Source of the DNA: Haemonchus contortus
Lineage: Eukaryota; Nematoda; Chromadorea; Rhabditida; Trichostrongylidae
DNA length: 64,000 bases
Direction: 5' to 3'
Assembly (NCBI GenBank): GCA_000469685.2
Contig: LS997563.1
Span: 19,027,757 to 19,091,756 of the forward strand
The position numbers and the translations under genes are program-made. Within the stretch, counting starts at the first letter, position 1. Each line of letters starts with the position of its first letter. This document shows, piece by piece, positions 10,535 to 23,133 of the stretch. The notes beneath the pieces were generated by a model, which saw only the letters and a program-made list of their open reading frames with translations, ran no database searches and was not told the origin of the DNA.

Positions 10535-11928
10535 GGTGAATTTTGACCTTATCCTGGTAATATGCTAGCGATACACCCCAAACTGTGTTCACTTAAGGGC
10601 TATGTAATCGTTTTCTATGAAAAAAAAATTGTATTTGAAATATTCGATCTTCTATAGCCTCCTATGCATGTACACCCAGCCCATTAACATACAATCGCGA
10701 CTAGAGAACGAGTGAAATTACCAACAACCCTAAAAGATTCTGCCATATTCACATCTATTCCAAGTTTACACCTTGAAGGCGAATCACGCTTAAGAAAAAG
10801 AGTTTATTTCGATGCACTGAGAAAAAAAAACCATTATTCATGGCAGATAAAGCTTTTTTGATGACATCTAATTTTTTGGAAAGATTCCATTGTCACAATG
10901 AGACGGATAGATGAAAGAAAAGCTCATGAAGAGAGAATAAGTGGCGGGCTCAAAAGTGCTAGGTGGGTTCCTGCGGGATCGTGACGGAAGTGTGACGTGT
11001 TGACCCAAGCTCATCAGACCGATTCGCTGACAATTGAAGGTAAACGAAACGGGGATCGAGATGTGCACGGCTTTTCCAGAGCTTGGTCTTTAGCTTATAC
11101 GGATAGTATTTTCAACTATCAGCAAGATCCTTCCAAACTTCTAGTCCTTATGACTTTCCAATTCAATTTTGTTGGAGTGGTTAAGGAAAGTAACTAACTG
11201 TAATGAGCCCGATCAAGTAGCTGAAAGAAGGTTTTCTGCATCTTACTTTTTTAGTAAGAAAAACGACATCCCTGGGAGAGTGTTGATCAGTTTGAGCAGC
11301 AGATTCAATAGATTCTTCTTAGAAAAATGAAGAGATTTGGAGGTTCGTGGATTAGGCGTAACGCACCAAACCGGATTCTTCTCTCCGCACCTTGCATGGT
11401 CAGTACCTTGGCTTTAGATAGCTAGGTAAGTATTAAATGGGTGACAGCAGAATATATTCATGAAAACCAACTGGGCGAAGAAGAGGGGCATCTGCAGAGT
11501 TGTTTCTGTGCCTCAACTGCTCACTCACTTGTACTTCTCATGCCCGTTTACCCAACTTATCCTCTCATAAAAGTATGGTAGGTGCCTGGTGAGGAGGTTG
11601 TTCCCAAAAAGGTTAGTGAGTAAGAAGCCTGAGAACACGTTGAGGAATGAGGAATATTGATATTGTTTATTGTTTAGTACGTCATTTCCACATGCCGTCA
11701 AAAACATAAATATGATGCATAGAGACAAAAACTCGAACTGAAAGAACTAATTACCATAACAAGTCAAAAGTGAGGATATCTATAAAAGATACGAGTATGA
11801 AAAATGATATAACAATGCTTCTGAGGAGCAATGGCCTGTTTATTGAGTTGATTGATTGAAATACAGTAAACTAGTCTAACTTTGGTGTTACTGTTCACGT
11901 GAGAAGAGAGCAACAGCGAGCTTCGTTG

Positions 11929-12656
11929 AAGGCACAGTTCATCATGAATATTATTTCTGAGATTTCTTCCTAGAATTAATCTGTGTTACCAAGGATAACA
12001 CAGAGGACGCTGTTGTGTACGAAAAATGGTCTACAGACGTCGTAAGGGCTCTAAAGGGGACGGAACTTGCGTGCGTCCGTGGATGCGCGCGGCCTACTGC
12101 GCGGCGAAGTTCGTGACGATTTGTACGACTCTGACGCCAATTTTCGGGGCACAAACTTGAAGTAGAGTAGCCTAGTAGGGTTTGATTATCCTTATATTCT
12201 ACTCTCCTCCGAATTTGGGCCCAATGATAGCCGCTGAAGTCATTCAAATCGTTACGAACTTCGAGGCGCATCCTCGGACGCACGTATGTACCCATACCTG
12301 GGCTCCAAAACGAACGTCCACATCCATATGCGGACGAGTTATTACGGCGTTGTAGAGGCTGTAGAGGTGTACCAGCCGCACCGGGACCCACACCTCACAC
12401 TCAGACAGTGTATTGCAGCCAGTTGTATTCAATGGCGCGAGCGTTTGAATAGCTCATTCAAATACCTCTTTTATACAAATTGTTGAGTCACATTCCCATC
12501 CACCTCTAATTTTACTACTGAATACGCCGATCTTCTCACTTTCATCACCACATTCGCACTATTCTGAAATATCACTTCCCTTTTGCACTATTCTAAACTA
12601 CCACTTCCATTATTCGCCCGAAGCTAAACAGCTCAAAAGTGTCGTGAGCTGTGCTT
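11929..12656. mobile_element. ITR-family non-autonomous element, long copy (728 bp)
   Basis: Left terminus AAGGCACAGTTCATCATGAA and right terminus complement of AAAGCACAGCTCACGAC. Internally it contains GTTGTAGAGGCTG and GGCTCCAAAACGAACGTCCA. About 230 bp longer than the other copies, with a CpG-rich middle. The frames within it (for example 11951-12391 minus) are not supported as genes. Confidence 0.65.
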
Positions 12657-13900
12657 TCGAAATGAATAAAACGCATTCTAATCTTGAGCATTTCATTGAG
12701 AGATGAATTAAATTAACAAATCAACTTGAAATTAATGATAAATCCGGGTTACTAGTATTAATAGAAAGAAGAAGTAAATCAAAGCTGAAGCCTGGCAACT
12801 GCAATCTGGAGAAGTTACTTTTGCATCGTGTTCAACGTGGCCATCAATGGCGTTATCGTACTCGTAAAAGCAGTAAAATTACCATCTCATGCACTACGCT
12901 TTGCTGACACTGCTGCCTGCTTCTAGGAAATTTCTTCAGAATTCTTCTGTAATGAAAAAGGTCCCTCATCAGATCAACTGAACCAGGATTTCAGGGAGTG
13001 GAGGGCTTTGATTACGGTAATCACATTCGCGAGTAACTTTGAAGTTACTTGAGAAAAATAAATAGCTCAAATCAATTTTGTAAAATTTGTGAAAGTAAAG
13101 GCAGAGGTATTGACGAGAGAAAAGATCCACTCAAGAAATGAATGCATTTCTTATCAAAGGCCTATGAAGACAAGGAATAAACATTGTCGTCTGGGTATCT
13201 TCTACCCAGACAGCTCGAAACTGGTTGCATTATGGCTGATATAAGCGATGGCACAAAAACACCCATTCTAAATGAGCTTTGTTTAACGAAAGCAAGTCAG
13301 CTTAATCATTCAAGTTGTTCCACTATCAGCAGCTATATGGTGTAATAACTGCTTTTATTACCTTCCATATCAGCTTACGGCAGCACTCAATCGTTAGGTT
13401 TTCCACTAGAATACACGAAAAGCATTAGTGTTTGCCACCTTCGGAATGATGAACTCATTGCCAGATAAGCCCATTACAAACAGGTACATGACTGTCCCGC
13501 ACCTGTTTGGGTAGTGTCGGGGTGGCTGAATCAGCATTCTATGGACTGCTTGTTCATCAGGAAGTTGTGCTTGCACCTTTACCTGGGTTCGATTTGATGT
13601 CATTCACTTCAACGAATAGCTTCTCTCACTTGAGTCTGAGTAGGAAGAGTTTACAGAAAACAGTTTTGTGTTCATCAGGAGGTGACTATATGCCTGAGTC
13701 GCTCTTCTTCTGAGTTCATTATAAAAGACCTGTTTACTCGAACTCCTGCCTACACCAAAGGTACGCGCTTCAGGAGAACATAATCCGTTAAACTGGCGAA
13801 GGCGGAGTAGTGTGACATAACCCTTTATTACAAGACTGGCTGAAAATCAAATCCCGGTTTGATGTCTGTCTAAGTCAACGAAACATCCTGATGTCGGTCA
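12657..13900. other. No assignable gene
   Basis: Unassigned AT-rich DNA. Open frames at 13406-13603 minus and 13507-13713 plus overlap each other and have no recognisable features or splice context. Confidence 0.3.
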
Positions 13901-13960
13901 CTCGATCCCAGACTCGTCTGGCAGGGCAAGAGAACTGACATGTACATCTGGTGGTTGTTC
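13901..13960 (+). repeat. Short SINE body fragment
   Basis: CAGACTCGTCTGGCAGGGCA followed by ACTGACATGTACATCTGGTGG matches the middle of the tRNA-derived SINE (CAGACTCGTCTGGGAGG...ACTGACTTGTACATCGGCTGG). Confidence 0.5.
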
Positions 13961-14189
13961 ATTCTCTGGTAACTCTAAGTTAACAGGCACCTTAACGAAG
14001 AAATAAGCCAGGAGAGAAGATAAATTTTTATTCAGTGCTAAAATCCCTTGAACCTGACCACTCACTTCTTCCTCTTCTCCTTCACTTTGGCTCAATCAGT
14101 GGGACACTGTATGTCTGCGAAGTCTCTGATCGATGTGAATTTTTCGAATTTTTTTCTCTTTTCCTTCTTTTTTTTCTCTTTTTCGTCTC

Positions 14190-14415
14190 ATATGGGAGTG
14201 GTATCGAGACAAAAGGCGCACTAATACGCGCATAGTCCAGGATCGCATCCGCATCGTCATCGGCATAGGAAGCCAAGCCTTTCATCCTTTTGACGTTGAA
14301 TGATTTGTCCTAGACTCGTCTTGAAGGTCATAACTACTGACTTATACAACTGGTTGTCATCCTGAGTCATTGTACACGTCCGGAAACGCCACTACGTTTC
14401 TGTATGGGTGCCGAA
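14190..14415 (+). repeat. tRNA-derived SINE, diverged copy
   Basis: Contains GGAGTGGTATCG, AAGGCGCACTAATACGCGCA, then GCCAAGCCTTTCATCC, CTAGACTCGTCTTG, ACTGACTTATACAACTGG and CGCCACTACG in the order of the SINE family. A poly-T/CTT tract precedes it. Confidence 0.6.
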
Positions 14416-15023
14416 CAGCATGAGCAATTCAAAACAGGATTGAGTAAAAGTGAACGTGATCCTCTATCCTTCTAATGGGATATGTTGCACAAACATAAGC
14501 ACAGCTAAGTTGCATGAAATTTTATCTGGAATTATGACGGAATCTGGGAAGTGCTTTACCGCCTTTTCTGGCATAGTAATCTCTAATTCTACTTAAGTAC
14601 GACCTGAGGTATTACATACTCGTTCTGGGAACTTGAGTCCATACCTAAAATTACCGGACGTCAAACCCCAAAAGAAGAATCCCGCTCTTAACATGGTCTT
14701 TTGTACCCGTAAAACCGTTTCATGTAATTCACGGAGGTGGCTGTGAACCTGATTTCCTGATTCTCTCTGATTTCATTATAAAAGCCGTTTACGGGCTCTG
14801 ATATAGCCTGCACCCACGGTGTTCACCTTGGGTGCAGGTATTACTCTGGTACGTTTCTTGGGTGCACAATCTGTTAAGTTCGCGAAAGCAGAAAAGTGAT
14901 ACTTGACCCTTCCTAGATTGATGCCCGTTCGGACAACCTAGCCCTTCGAGTTGGGTCACTTCATCCCAAGCCGGACTGCTGGGTTGGGACAAAATGACTA
15001 GTTCCAAGTGGTCTGTTGAGATT

Positions 15024-15492
15024 AAGACACAGTTCACGATAATGTTTAGGCACCCGTTTTCATTCGAAAAGCGGAAGTCTAGCTTGGGAATAATTAATCG
15101 GTAGCGAAGAAAGCTAGAGAATCCGCCGATTTCGAGAAAAATATGGCTCCTCAAAAGTAGGGGAACTAGAGGTTGGACGACATTTCCATGACGGAAATAA
15201 CATAAAAGGGGTATTCAGCCGAGCTTTCAGTTATTGCAATTGCTCAAAGAGCTGACTACATCAAGCCAAAACGTACAGAAATGTCTTTCACTGTCGCTAT
15301 GGCTCATGACAAGTTGTTTGAACTTCCTACATGGGTTCCGTTGTGATCGGTGCAGCCTCTGTAATTTCGGTGAAACTCGTCCGAGGATACACATGGGCCA
15401 ATCTTGGAAGCCTTTATAACTTCCTAATTAGGCCTTTTCCGATCAACCTGTGGGGGGATCTCAGAAGTCATTTTTATCGTGAACTGTGCCTT
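15024..15492 (+). mobile_element. ITR-family non-autonomous element (469 bp)
   Basis: Left end AAGACACAGTTCACGATAAT, right end complementary to AAGGCACAGTTCACGAT. Internal order is TCGAAAAGCGGAAGTC, TGGGAATAATTAATCGGTAG, AGCTGACTACATCAAGCC, then ACATGGGTTCCGTTGTGATC and GGTGCAGCCTCTG. Same orientation as the copies at 19466 and 33280, opposite to 18262. No transposase; presumed mobilised in trans. Confidence 0.8.
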
Positions 15493-16021
15493 GAGAGCAC
15501 TAGCTTATACGCTTGCCTATCCTTGCAATCATTGTATAGGCTATTCGAGAAGACCGCTACGATTCTGTAGGAATGTGGAAAACAGGGGAGTATTTCAAAT
15601 CGGATTGATCAACATCGAACGACTTGATCATTCACTTTTCTAATCAAGTAAGAAGCGCAAGCTCAGGAACCACTGAGCTCTTTAAACTTTTATACAGAAT
15701 CATAATGGAATATGACAATCTGCAAAGCAGATTTGCTTTGATCGGCTTTTCTGATCGAGTAGGCTTTGATCCGACTTGAGCACGGCTTGGTTCTTATACA
15801 TTTGCCCTTAGGAACTATCTAATCCTCTTCGGAACACAAACACTACGAAATAATCCTATTGTTAAGATGGTATTGTGGCTTTCTATTTAATGAGTTCATC
15901 GCAAATCTCTGCTGTAGCCATAGAAGGATCATGGTAATCTTTATTGCAGCTGAAACAAAGAGATAAGCAAGTGGCTCTGTCGAAATATTAAATTTTGGCT
16001 GAAAATCCTAGCGAAACAATT

Positions 16022-16392
16022 TTAGCGGCTCAGCGGGTATACTCGTCCATCAAAGACTACCATTGGTCGAGATGCAGAGCGATCTGGTGGGTACTGGTAG
16101 TCCCTACAAAAATTAAGTTTAGTTCAACTCCAAGATTCGCAGTATAGACAACTAACCTGTAGATGAGATCAAGGCGTGGACGCTGGAACGTGAGCAGCGT
16201 ACGGCCTAATATTTCTCTGAAACTGAAACTATCTGCTTTCCTGAGATATCGTGAGCATCCTTGTCCAGAGTGTTGAAGGCATATTACCGACCTCTCTTTG
16301 CCTTGGAGCATGCGGAGGTTTGGCATGTCAAATGTAAGGCAACCCGATAGAAGGGATAGCAAAGATACCAGAATCCGAGTCACAGTGACCAT
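16022..16392 (-). CDS. Small secreted protein, 105 residues, two exons
   Basis: Exon 1 is 16392-16157 and exon 2 is 16103-16022 (stop TAA), joined in phase 2 across a 53-bp GT-AG intron (CAG|GTTAGT donor, TTTTTGTAG acceptor). The start ATG immediately follows TTCTCATTTCAG, a good nematode trans-splice or cis acceptor. Residues 1-20 (MVTVTRILVSLLSLLSGCLT) form a typical signal peptide. The mature part is basic, with two cysteines about 8 residues apart (VICLQHSGQGCSRYL), no further membrane segment, and several mono- or dibasic sites that could be processed, so a peptide precursor or secreted effector is conceivable. I do not recognise a family and assign no function. It stands alone between repeats. 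Confidence 0.6.
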
Positions 16393-16785
16393 CTGAAATG
16401 AGAAATTTGGATTCTGAAAACTGAAAAAGGGCAATCATCAAACAGAGCCAACGACAATTTTGTAAGCTGTAACAAGAGGTAGAGGAGGAGCTAAAAACCT
16501 TCAGAGCCACAGCTCAAGCTAGATATTGCGTACTCACCGATGAGATAAAACCGGGTGGAAAAGCGAAGCGTCTCCACTCAATGGTCCGCTAGCTAGCTAG
16601 TGAAACTGAAGGGTGAAAAGACGAGAGATGATATTCTCAACGTGACAATGGGGCTAGAAACAAAGTGATTAGGGCTGTAAATCCTCCCGGAACGCCTCTT
16701 GTGACAGATAAGCCCCCAAAGTGAATAGCAACTCAGTACAAATGTTGAATTCTGAGTTTCCTGGCTGTAATTGATTTCGTTTTTG

Positions 16786-17048
16786 GGATGCGCTCACGCA
16801 TTCGACATCCATTCAGGAAGTCGAGAACATACTGGGGGTTTGAATGCGTATAAGGCCTATACAATGAATTGCGATGGCCAACCGATGTACAAGCCTGTGC
16901 TATTATTCCTCCAGATTAGCCTGGTACCAATGGTTAGACCCTGAAGCGGTGGAAGGCTTGGTTGGCTCAAGTGAGTATTGAGCCAGGACTCGATCTCTGG
17001 ACCATGTGTTCGATAGGGTGCGCCACTTTTCACTACACAACATCTGTT
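16786..17048 (-). repeat. tRNA-derived SINE, left arm of a paired inverted composite
   Basis: Complementary head with CCAGGACTCGATCTCTGG and GTGCGCCAC, body AGCCTGGTACCAATGG, CCAACCGATGTACAAG, end CATTCGACATCCATTC. Pairs with the plus-strand SINE at 17256-17556 across a spacer of about 200 bp; the same arrangement recurs at 50997-51735. Confidence 0.8.
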
Positions 17049-17255
17049 CTGGTTTCGGTTTTGTCATGTCCGAACAATCGAGTTGAATTTGACAGAAACT
17101 AGGAAATGTTCGCTTCGCTGAGACTGCTGTAAACGCCCACAACAACGAATTTTCACCCATACATTTTTGTCGAAGCTCATCAGTGTCTAAACTAATTGTC
17201 TGGTATGTGAGCCCATTACTGAGGTAAGATGAGACCAAAACTCGAACCACTGACC

Positions 17256-17556
17256 AAGGATGGAAGTGGTGCAGAGGCAAGAGACGTTCCATTACACTCG
17301 CATGGTCACAAGCGTCCGAATCCCCGACCGATATCCGTTCCGGCCAACAAAGCCTTCTTTCCTTATGCGGTCGTTTATCAGTACTAGACACTTTAGGAAG
17401 GATAAAGGCTTCATTTTTAACGTCGGCTGGCCACCGCATGTCATTGGACAAACCACACATGCATTCAAAACGCCACTACGATTGTGAGTGGAAGCCAGAT
17501 GCGGGGCGCATCCCTCACACGGGATTGAACAACGCCAAAGGACTTTATTCTTTATC
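17256..17556 (+). repeat. tRNA-derived SINE, right arm of a paired inverted composite
   Basis: Starts GAAGTGGTGCAGAGGCAAG, has CGTCCGAATCCCCGACCGAT, GGCTGGCCACCGCATGTCAT, CGCCACTACGATTGTGAGTG and ends GGGATTGAACAACGCC. Confidence 0.85.
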
Positions 17557-18261
17557 AATTTGATTACAGCATGCCATCAGCGTTAGCGTCCAGATGATAT
17601 AAGATATTGGGATCACGATGGAGCGACTACCATGGAATACGCCACGCAGTCGATGTTTATTCACAATTTTAGAGCAGCGATATCGTATGCAGATAAGAAA
17701 CCCACGTTATGGCAACAGTAGACTTGCTTAGATTTTAAGCCACCCTTGAGCTTCCTTCAGGTAGCTGGATCCTTGTAGATCAACCTCAATACAATGGAAA
17801 AATCTGACTTAACAATGTTGAAGAGAACAGAATAAGAGCTTGTGAACGAGTCGTTCGTCGAGTTTGGATCCTTTATTTTCAACATATGGATATCTATGGA
17901 TAATGGGTTGCTTAGCATTGCCATCCGATAGAGATGACATGTGTCGGCTTACACTCTACAAGGGCGATTAACGTACAACTCATGCATTTTTTAGGGAATG
18001 AAAGTCGAAAATGAATATCTCCCGAGACAAGATCATAACAAAAGTGGTGTACGCGATAGACAAGGAAAATATCTCCAATAGAAAGACTGATGGAATCTGA
18101 GAAATCATTCGCTATACTGCTGGCTAACGCTTACACCTGGACATTTCTCCATTACACACAAGTGTACAAAACTTTTTTCAGACACTCGTATCGTGAGGAA
18201 TATATTTTCTCATACTATCCAATTTCACGTGTTTACAGATTGCTTTAGAAAAGTTTTTTCA

Positions 18262-18760
18262 AAGGCACAGTTCACGATAATATGGCTCAAGAGATATCCC
18301 GATAGGACACATCTTAGGTCCCCTCGTATACCATGTACGGTGCTGTTAGGTCAGAAAAGTTAGAGCGTTATAAAGACACAAAGATTGTCCAGTGTGTATG
18401 CCCGGACGAATTTCAACGGCATTGTAGAGGCTGCGCCGATCACAAGAGAATCCATGTAGGAAGTTCAAACAATTGTATGACCGATAGCGGCAGAGAAAGG
18501 CAATTCTGGGCAGTTTTGGCTTGATGTAGTCAGCTCTTTGCGAAATTGGAACGACTGTAATCTCGTCCGAGTACCTCTTCCATGTCATTATCGTCACGGT
18601 AATCTCGTACAGCCTCCATTTTCCCTACTTTCGAGGGACCTTTTTTTTGTGGAGCAGGCGAATTTTCTCGCTCCCTTCACCGCCGATGCACCATTCCCAA
18701 CCAGTATTTCCGCTTTTCCACTTGAAATCAGTACCACAAAATTATCGTGAACTATGCCTT
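18262..18760 (-). mobile_element. ITR-family non-autonomous element (499 bp), reference copy
   Basis: Left terminus AAGGCACAGTTCACGATAAT; right terminus is its complement with one mismatch (19 of 20). Flanked by CA on both sides. Internally GCATTGTAGAGGCTGCGCCG, AATCCATGTAGGAAGTTC, AGTCAGCTCTTTGCG, TCCGAGTACCTCTTCCATG, then a poly-T and CCGCTTTTCCACTTG. Relative to the copies at 15024, 19466 and 33280 it is inverted. Frames across it are not genes. Confidence 0.85.
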
Positions 18761-19465
18761 CAAGAGAACTGAGCCAAATGTCAAGCGAAAGGGCTGCCTT
18801 TTCGCAAGTAATTGTGACAACTTCAGTTGAGAAAACTTTTGGAGTGAAAAAAGATAAAATCACTGAGAACCAAAAAGTCAATCAGTCAGTCCAGGCAACC
18901 ATATTGAAGAGCCAATTGGAAAAAATCCAGAAAATCATTCTCTAGACATTCCTAGTTGAATGGGTCAGATAGAAAAAAATCCAATGAATTGAATTGAAAA
19001 AATGAACATACATGTCCTGCACCCCCCTTTTAATCAGATTAGCGATGAGACATGATGGTATATTTTCTCACTGTGAATTCATTCAATAGACATCAAAGTA
19101 ATGAAAATTTGTATCCATTAGTCGTTTTCAATATTCATACTTTTACGGAATTACTTTCACAGTAACTTGACGTCCTGATTCTTGATTTGACGGCATTAAA
19201 TTAATCGAAGTTGCCTTGCACTAAATATGGATAATACTTCAGCCTGGAACGGAAAGGCGAAGGCAAGCGGGGACTTGGTAGTGTATATGGATACCGATTT
19301 TTTTTTCGGACGAATTGGCAATTTGTCAGCTTTAATCGATTCACCGAGTGGAGAAATATACATTCCCATTTATTTCTAGGAATCGTGAAAACATTAAGAA
19401 GCCTGGCTATTCGTCCAGTGAGTTATAGGTGTGAGTGGTGATAAACTGTGACATAAAAGCCAGTA

Positions 19466-19956
19466 AAGGCAGAGTTTACGATGATTTCGAGGTACTCATT
19501 TTAAGTCGAAAAGTGGAAGTATTGGTTGGGAATAGTGCAGCGGTTGTGAAGGAGACGAGAAAATTTGCCGGTTCCGTAGAAAAAGGCTTCTTAAAAGTAA
19601 TGAAAATAGAGGTTGTACGAGATTACCATGACGGCAATGAAATGGAAGGTAATTTGGACGAGATTTCATTGGTTGCAATTGCGCAAAGAGCTGACTAATC
19701 AAGTCAAAACTGTCCAGAATTGTTTTCGGTGTTTCTATGGGACATGAAAAGTTGTTTGAACTTCCTTCATGGGTTTCCTTGTGGATGGTGCAGCCTCTGC
19801 AGTGCCGGTGAAACTCGTTCGCGCATACACACAGGACAATCTTCAAGCATTTTTAACGCCCTTCTAAGCCGTTTTCCGACCTTACAGTGCCAAATATGAT
19901 ATATGAGGGGCTCACAGATTTGTCCCATAAGCCACTGTTATCGTGAACTGTGCCTT
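19466..19956 (+). mobile_element. ITR-family non-autonomous element (491 bp) with TA flanks
   Basis: Left end AAGGCAGAGTTTACGATGAT, right end complement of AAGGCACAGTTCACGATAAC, flanked by TA on both sides. Internal words match 18262-18760 in reverse orientation. Together with that copy it forms a head-to-head pair about 700 bp apart. Another terminus-like word (AAAGGCACAATTTATG) follows at about 19994. Confidence 0.85.
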
Positions 19957-21589
19957 TAAGAAGGCGAGAATAAGCGGTCTCATGTGTGTACGAGTCCAGT
20001 TAAAGGCACAATTTATGCCCATAACTCGCCAACCTTGTGCAATTTTCGGATCGCGTACTGGGAGAAACAAATCAGTTAAGGATATATCAAGTCGAAGTAG
20101 ATGGAGTTCTTAGCCCAAAGATTTTCTACTCTCAGGGTCTGATTTACAAGTAACTGAACAAGCAATGTAAGAGAGGTTGACTGGGTCCAGCTCAATCTTC
20201 AGAATACACGCCCAAATTCAGAACTTCAGACGACACGTCAACACGCCCATTGGGGTTGGATGATTACTGAATGAAAACCATGGTGGTATTCCAGTCCTAC
20301 GTTGTTTTTCAAAACGATTGGTATCAATTAGAGATCCCTGGAGGTTACGAGACGGATTTAGAGTGGGAGGAGAACACGATGAAAACAAAATTTCGATAAA
20401 TATGTGAATTTGAATTTGTGAATTTATTTATTTACTCATTTCACACACTATGAGATAAACAGACCTAAATGGACCGTACTATCCTCCGTTATGTAGCATA
20501 TATTACCAAGAATAAAGAGAGTATAAAAATTCTTATTCGGAAAGACCAACATCATAGAAAGCTCGTCCGCCGAGGTAAACACCCGTCCGTACTGGCAGCC
20601 GAGCATAAAGGCCGACCCTCCTCCCCCACCTCCCGATGCAGTTGATCTAGTAGTCATCTAGAGAGATCCTCTTCCTTCACTGAGAAAACTTCAAAGACGA
20701 GTAACATAGAGGGATTTGCAGCCATCTTACTCAACGCCTAACTTCCTAGCATGAGAACCCAGACGACGGAATGAGGGGGAACTCAAGGGAAACCCAAGAA
20801 TCGCAATAAGAATTCTTTGACGACCAAAACTTTGAGCCACTTTTTCTTACCTCATCTGGTTCCTTTAAATGGTGCCCAAGTTGAATGGCTTTGGGGAGAA
20901 TTTGGAAATGCAAAGGCAAAATATAACGGCCCAGACGATGCAACGAAAATGAAGCTTCAGTTCGACTTCATTTGCCCTCAAGGTCTAAATCTAATAAAGT
21001 TGATGAGGCGAAACGAAATGGTACTGGTCTAGAACTTTGGAACTATCCAGCTTGGTTGAGCCTTGAATAATACCATTTAAGGACCCGAAAACGCCCATCA
21101 GGATCTAATTTCAGAACTGTTCGAATTTATGGCTAGGGGATTCCTAATAATCTGATTCATCCTTATAAATGGAAGCAATTAAAAGGTTGTGAGAGATCTA
21201 TCGCTATTTATATTGATTGTTCACAAAATTAACGATATGGCTTGGGATACTGTACGTGCGGGACCATTTAAGCTTTGAAAAGAAATAAGAAAGCCTATAA
21301 AGCAGAAAATGAAGTGGCTCATTACCTTTCAGAAGAAGATTTAGGTAGACTCAACCGGATCCAACAAAAGGTCGACTTTGCCCGCCCCCTGGGCATGACC
21401 CCGCCCACCAATTGAATGATGGCAGTGGGGGCTCCCAGGCAATTTGTCGCTGTTCTACTTCAGAAGAGTAGTAATGATATCATCTGACGGTCACATCTAT
21501 AATCGATATTCATCGCTATCGATTGATCAGAATTACGAAGCATGCACTTATACATAAGAAGGGCCGTTGAAAGGATAGAGGTCTTTTGG
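19957..21589. other. No assignable gene
   Basis: Unassigned. A minus-strand GAG|GTAAGA donor-like site is at about 20848, but adjoining frames give no recognisable protein. Short frames at 20448-20657 minus and 20817-21032 plus are unsupported. Confidence 0.3.
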
Positions 21590-21838
21590 CGTCAATCAAC
21601 CTCGTCTGAGGGATATGCCCACGCATTCAACTTCCATTCAGAATCATAGCGGCTGTTTGAATGTTTGTATGGCCTACACAATGACTTGCGGTGGCCAGTC
21701 GATGTCCACCAAAAGTCGATGTGTTTTTGACCTCCCAGACGATTCTGCTACCAATTAACCCACGCGAGGATCAGGGACTCGAGCTGGTGACCATGGGGGT
21801 GGGTTAGTGCGCCACTTGCCATTACATCACCTCCGTCC
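21590..21838 (-). repeat. tRNA-derived SINE
   Basis: Complementary order is kept: CTCGTCTGAGGGATATGCCC, CATTCAGAATCATAGCGGC, ACTTGCGGTGGCCAGTCGAT, then GTGCGCCACTTGCCATTACA and TCACCTCCGTCC. The box B region is altered. Confidence 0.85.
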
Positions 21839-22588
21839 TTACTGTAATGGAATAGATATTTTGATCACCATTTGTAATATTACGGCTGATTGGGACGCTG
21901 CAATGACTATGAACGTTTGGAAATCCGCCCAGATACAGCATTCCATACCTTCACAGTCGGTCAATTGGTAATATATTTAATTAGGAAAGTAAAAGGATCG
22001 GCTTATACGTGGGGATGATGAGGCATCACCAAAGGAATTATTCATTCCTGCAAACTTTATCCATTCTTATCCTTTGTGAACATAAATAATCAGATTTTCT
22101 AATAAATAATCAGATATATCCTGGCTTTGGCTCATTCACTCGATTTTTCAACTTTAAGCTTGTCTAATTCGGGAAAGGGCCCGGGGAACCAGAACTTGGA
22201 TCTGTCGAACAATTCCTTTATTACCAAAAAGCTAAGCAGCTAGTTGGAATCTATATTTGGATGACATTTCAATAATTAATCTTGAGATTGCTTAATATGG
22301 GGCAGGTTTTTTGTTATGCCCTTTCCAGCTGCTCTTCTATACAAATGTCAGATTTCTGTCCTTTGGATGTGATCCAAAGATAAGTAGCCTTCATCGTGTT
22401 GGCTTTACTCCTTCACCTTAGTAAGTCCAAATAGTAATTTGTGGGCGTATAACAAAAACTAAGCGATCTCTTAGTTCTCTCTCTTCTTTTTTACCTCGAA
22501 ATTTATTCGGTAACATAAAAACTAAAATCCAAGAATCATGTAGAAACTATCAGTAGCTTTATCATAAAATAAAGTAAAGTAAAAGTTG

Positions 22589-22881
22589 AAGGATAAAGTT
22601 TTTGGCGTTAATCAATCCCGTCTGAGGGATGCGCCCCCGCACTCGACTTCCATTCAGAATCGTAGTGGCGTAATGAGTGCGTATCTGGCCTATACAATGA
22701 CTTGCGGTGGCCAGCCGATGTACAAGTCAGTGCTTTTATCCTCCCAGACGAGTCTAGTTACAATTCACCGACCCCGGAGGGATGGAAGGCGTTGTTGGCC
22801 TAGGCGGGCATCGATCCGGGATTCGAACCCTTGACCGTGCGTGTGATATAGTGCTCCACCTGCCACTACACCACCTCCGCC
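22589..22881 (-). repeat. tRNA-derived SINE, well preserved
   Basis: Reads from the 3' tail (AAGGATAAAGTTTTTGGCG) through CCCGTCTGAGGGATGCGCCC and CTTGCGGTGGCCAGCCGATG to box B (complement GGGATTCGAACCC) and box A (CACTACACCACCTCCGCCC). Confidence 0.9.
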
Positions 22882-22959
22882 CTCATAAAATAAAGTATAA
22901 GAAATAATGGCTCTGAGAATTAAATGGGAACGACTGGCTCTAAACAATTCGATTATTAG

Positions 22960-23133
22960 GAAGGTGATTTTTTTGGCATAAATCAATCCCCTTTCTATGC
23001 GTTCTTTTTTGGGATTCGCCCAAATATATGACTTGAATTCAAAATCGCAGTGGCGTTTTAATGAGTATGTGGCTTGTACAATGACTTACAGCGTCCAGCT
23101 GGTGAATTCGGTAATTTTATCCCCCAGACAAGA
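22960..23133 (-). repeat. tRNA-derived SINE, 3' half only
   Basis: TTTTTGGCATAAATCAATCC, AATCGCAGTGGCGTTTTAAT and ATCCCCCAGACAAGAC follow the family order; the promoter half is missing. It directly follows another SINE. Confidence 0.7.
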
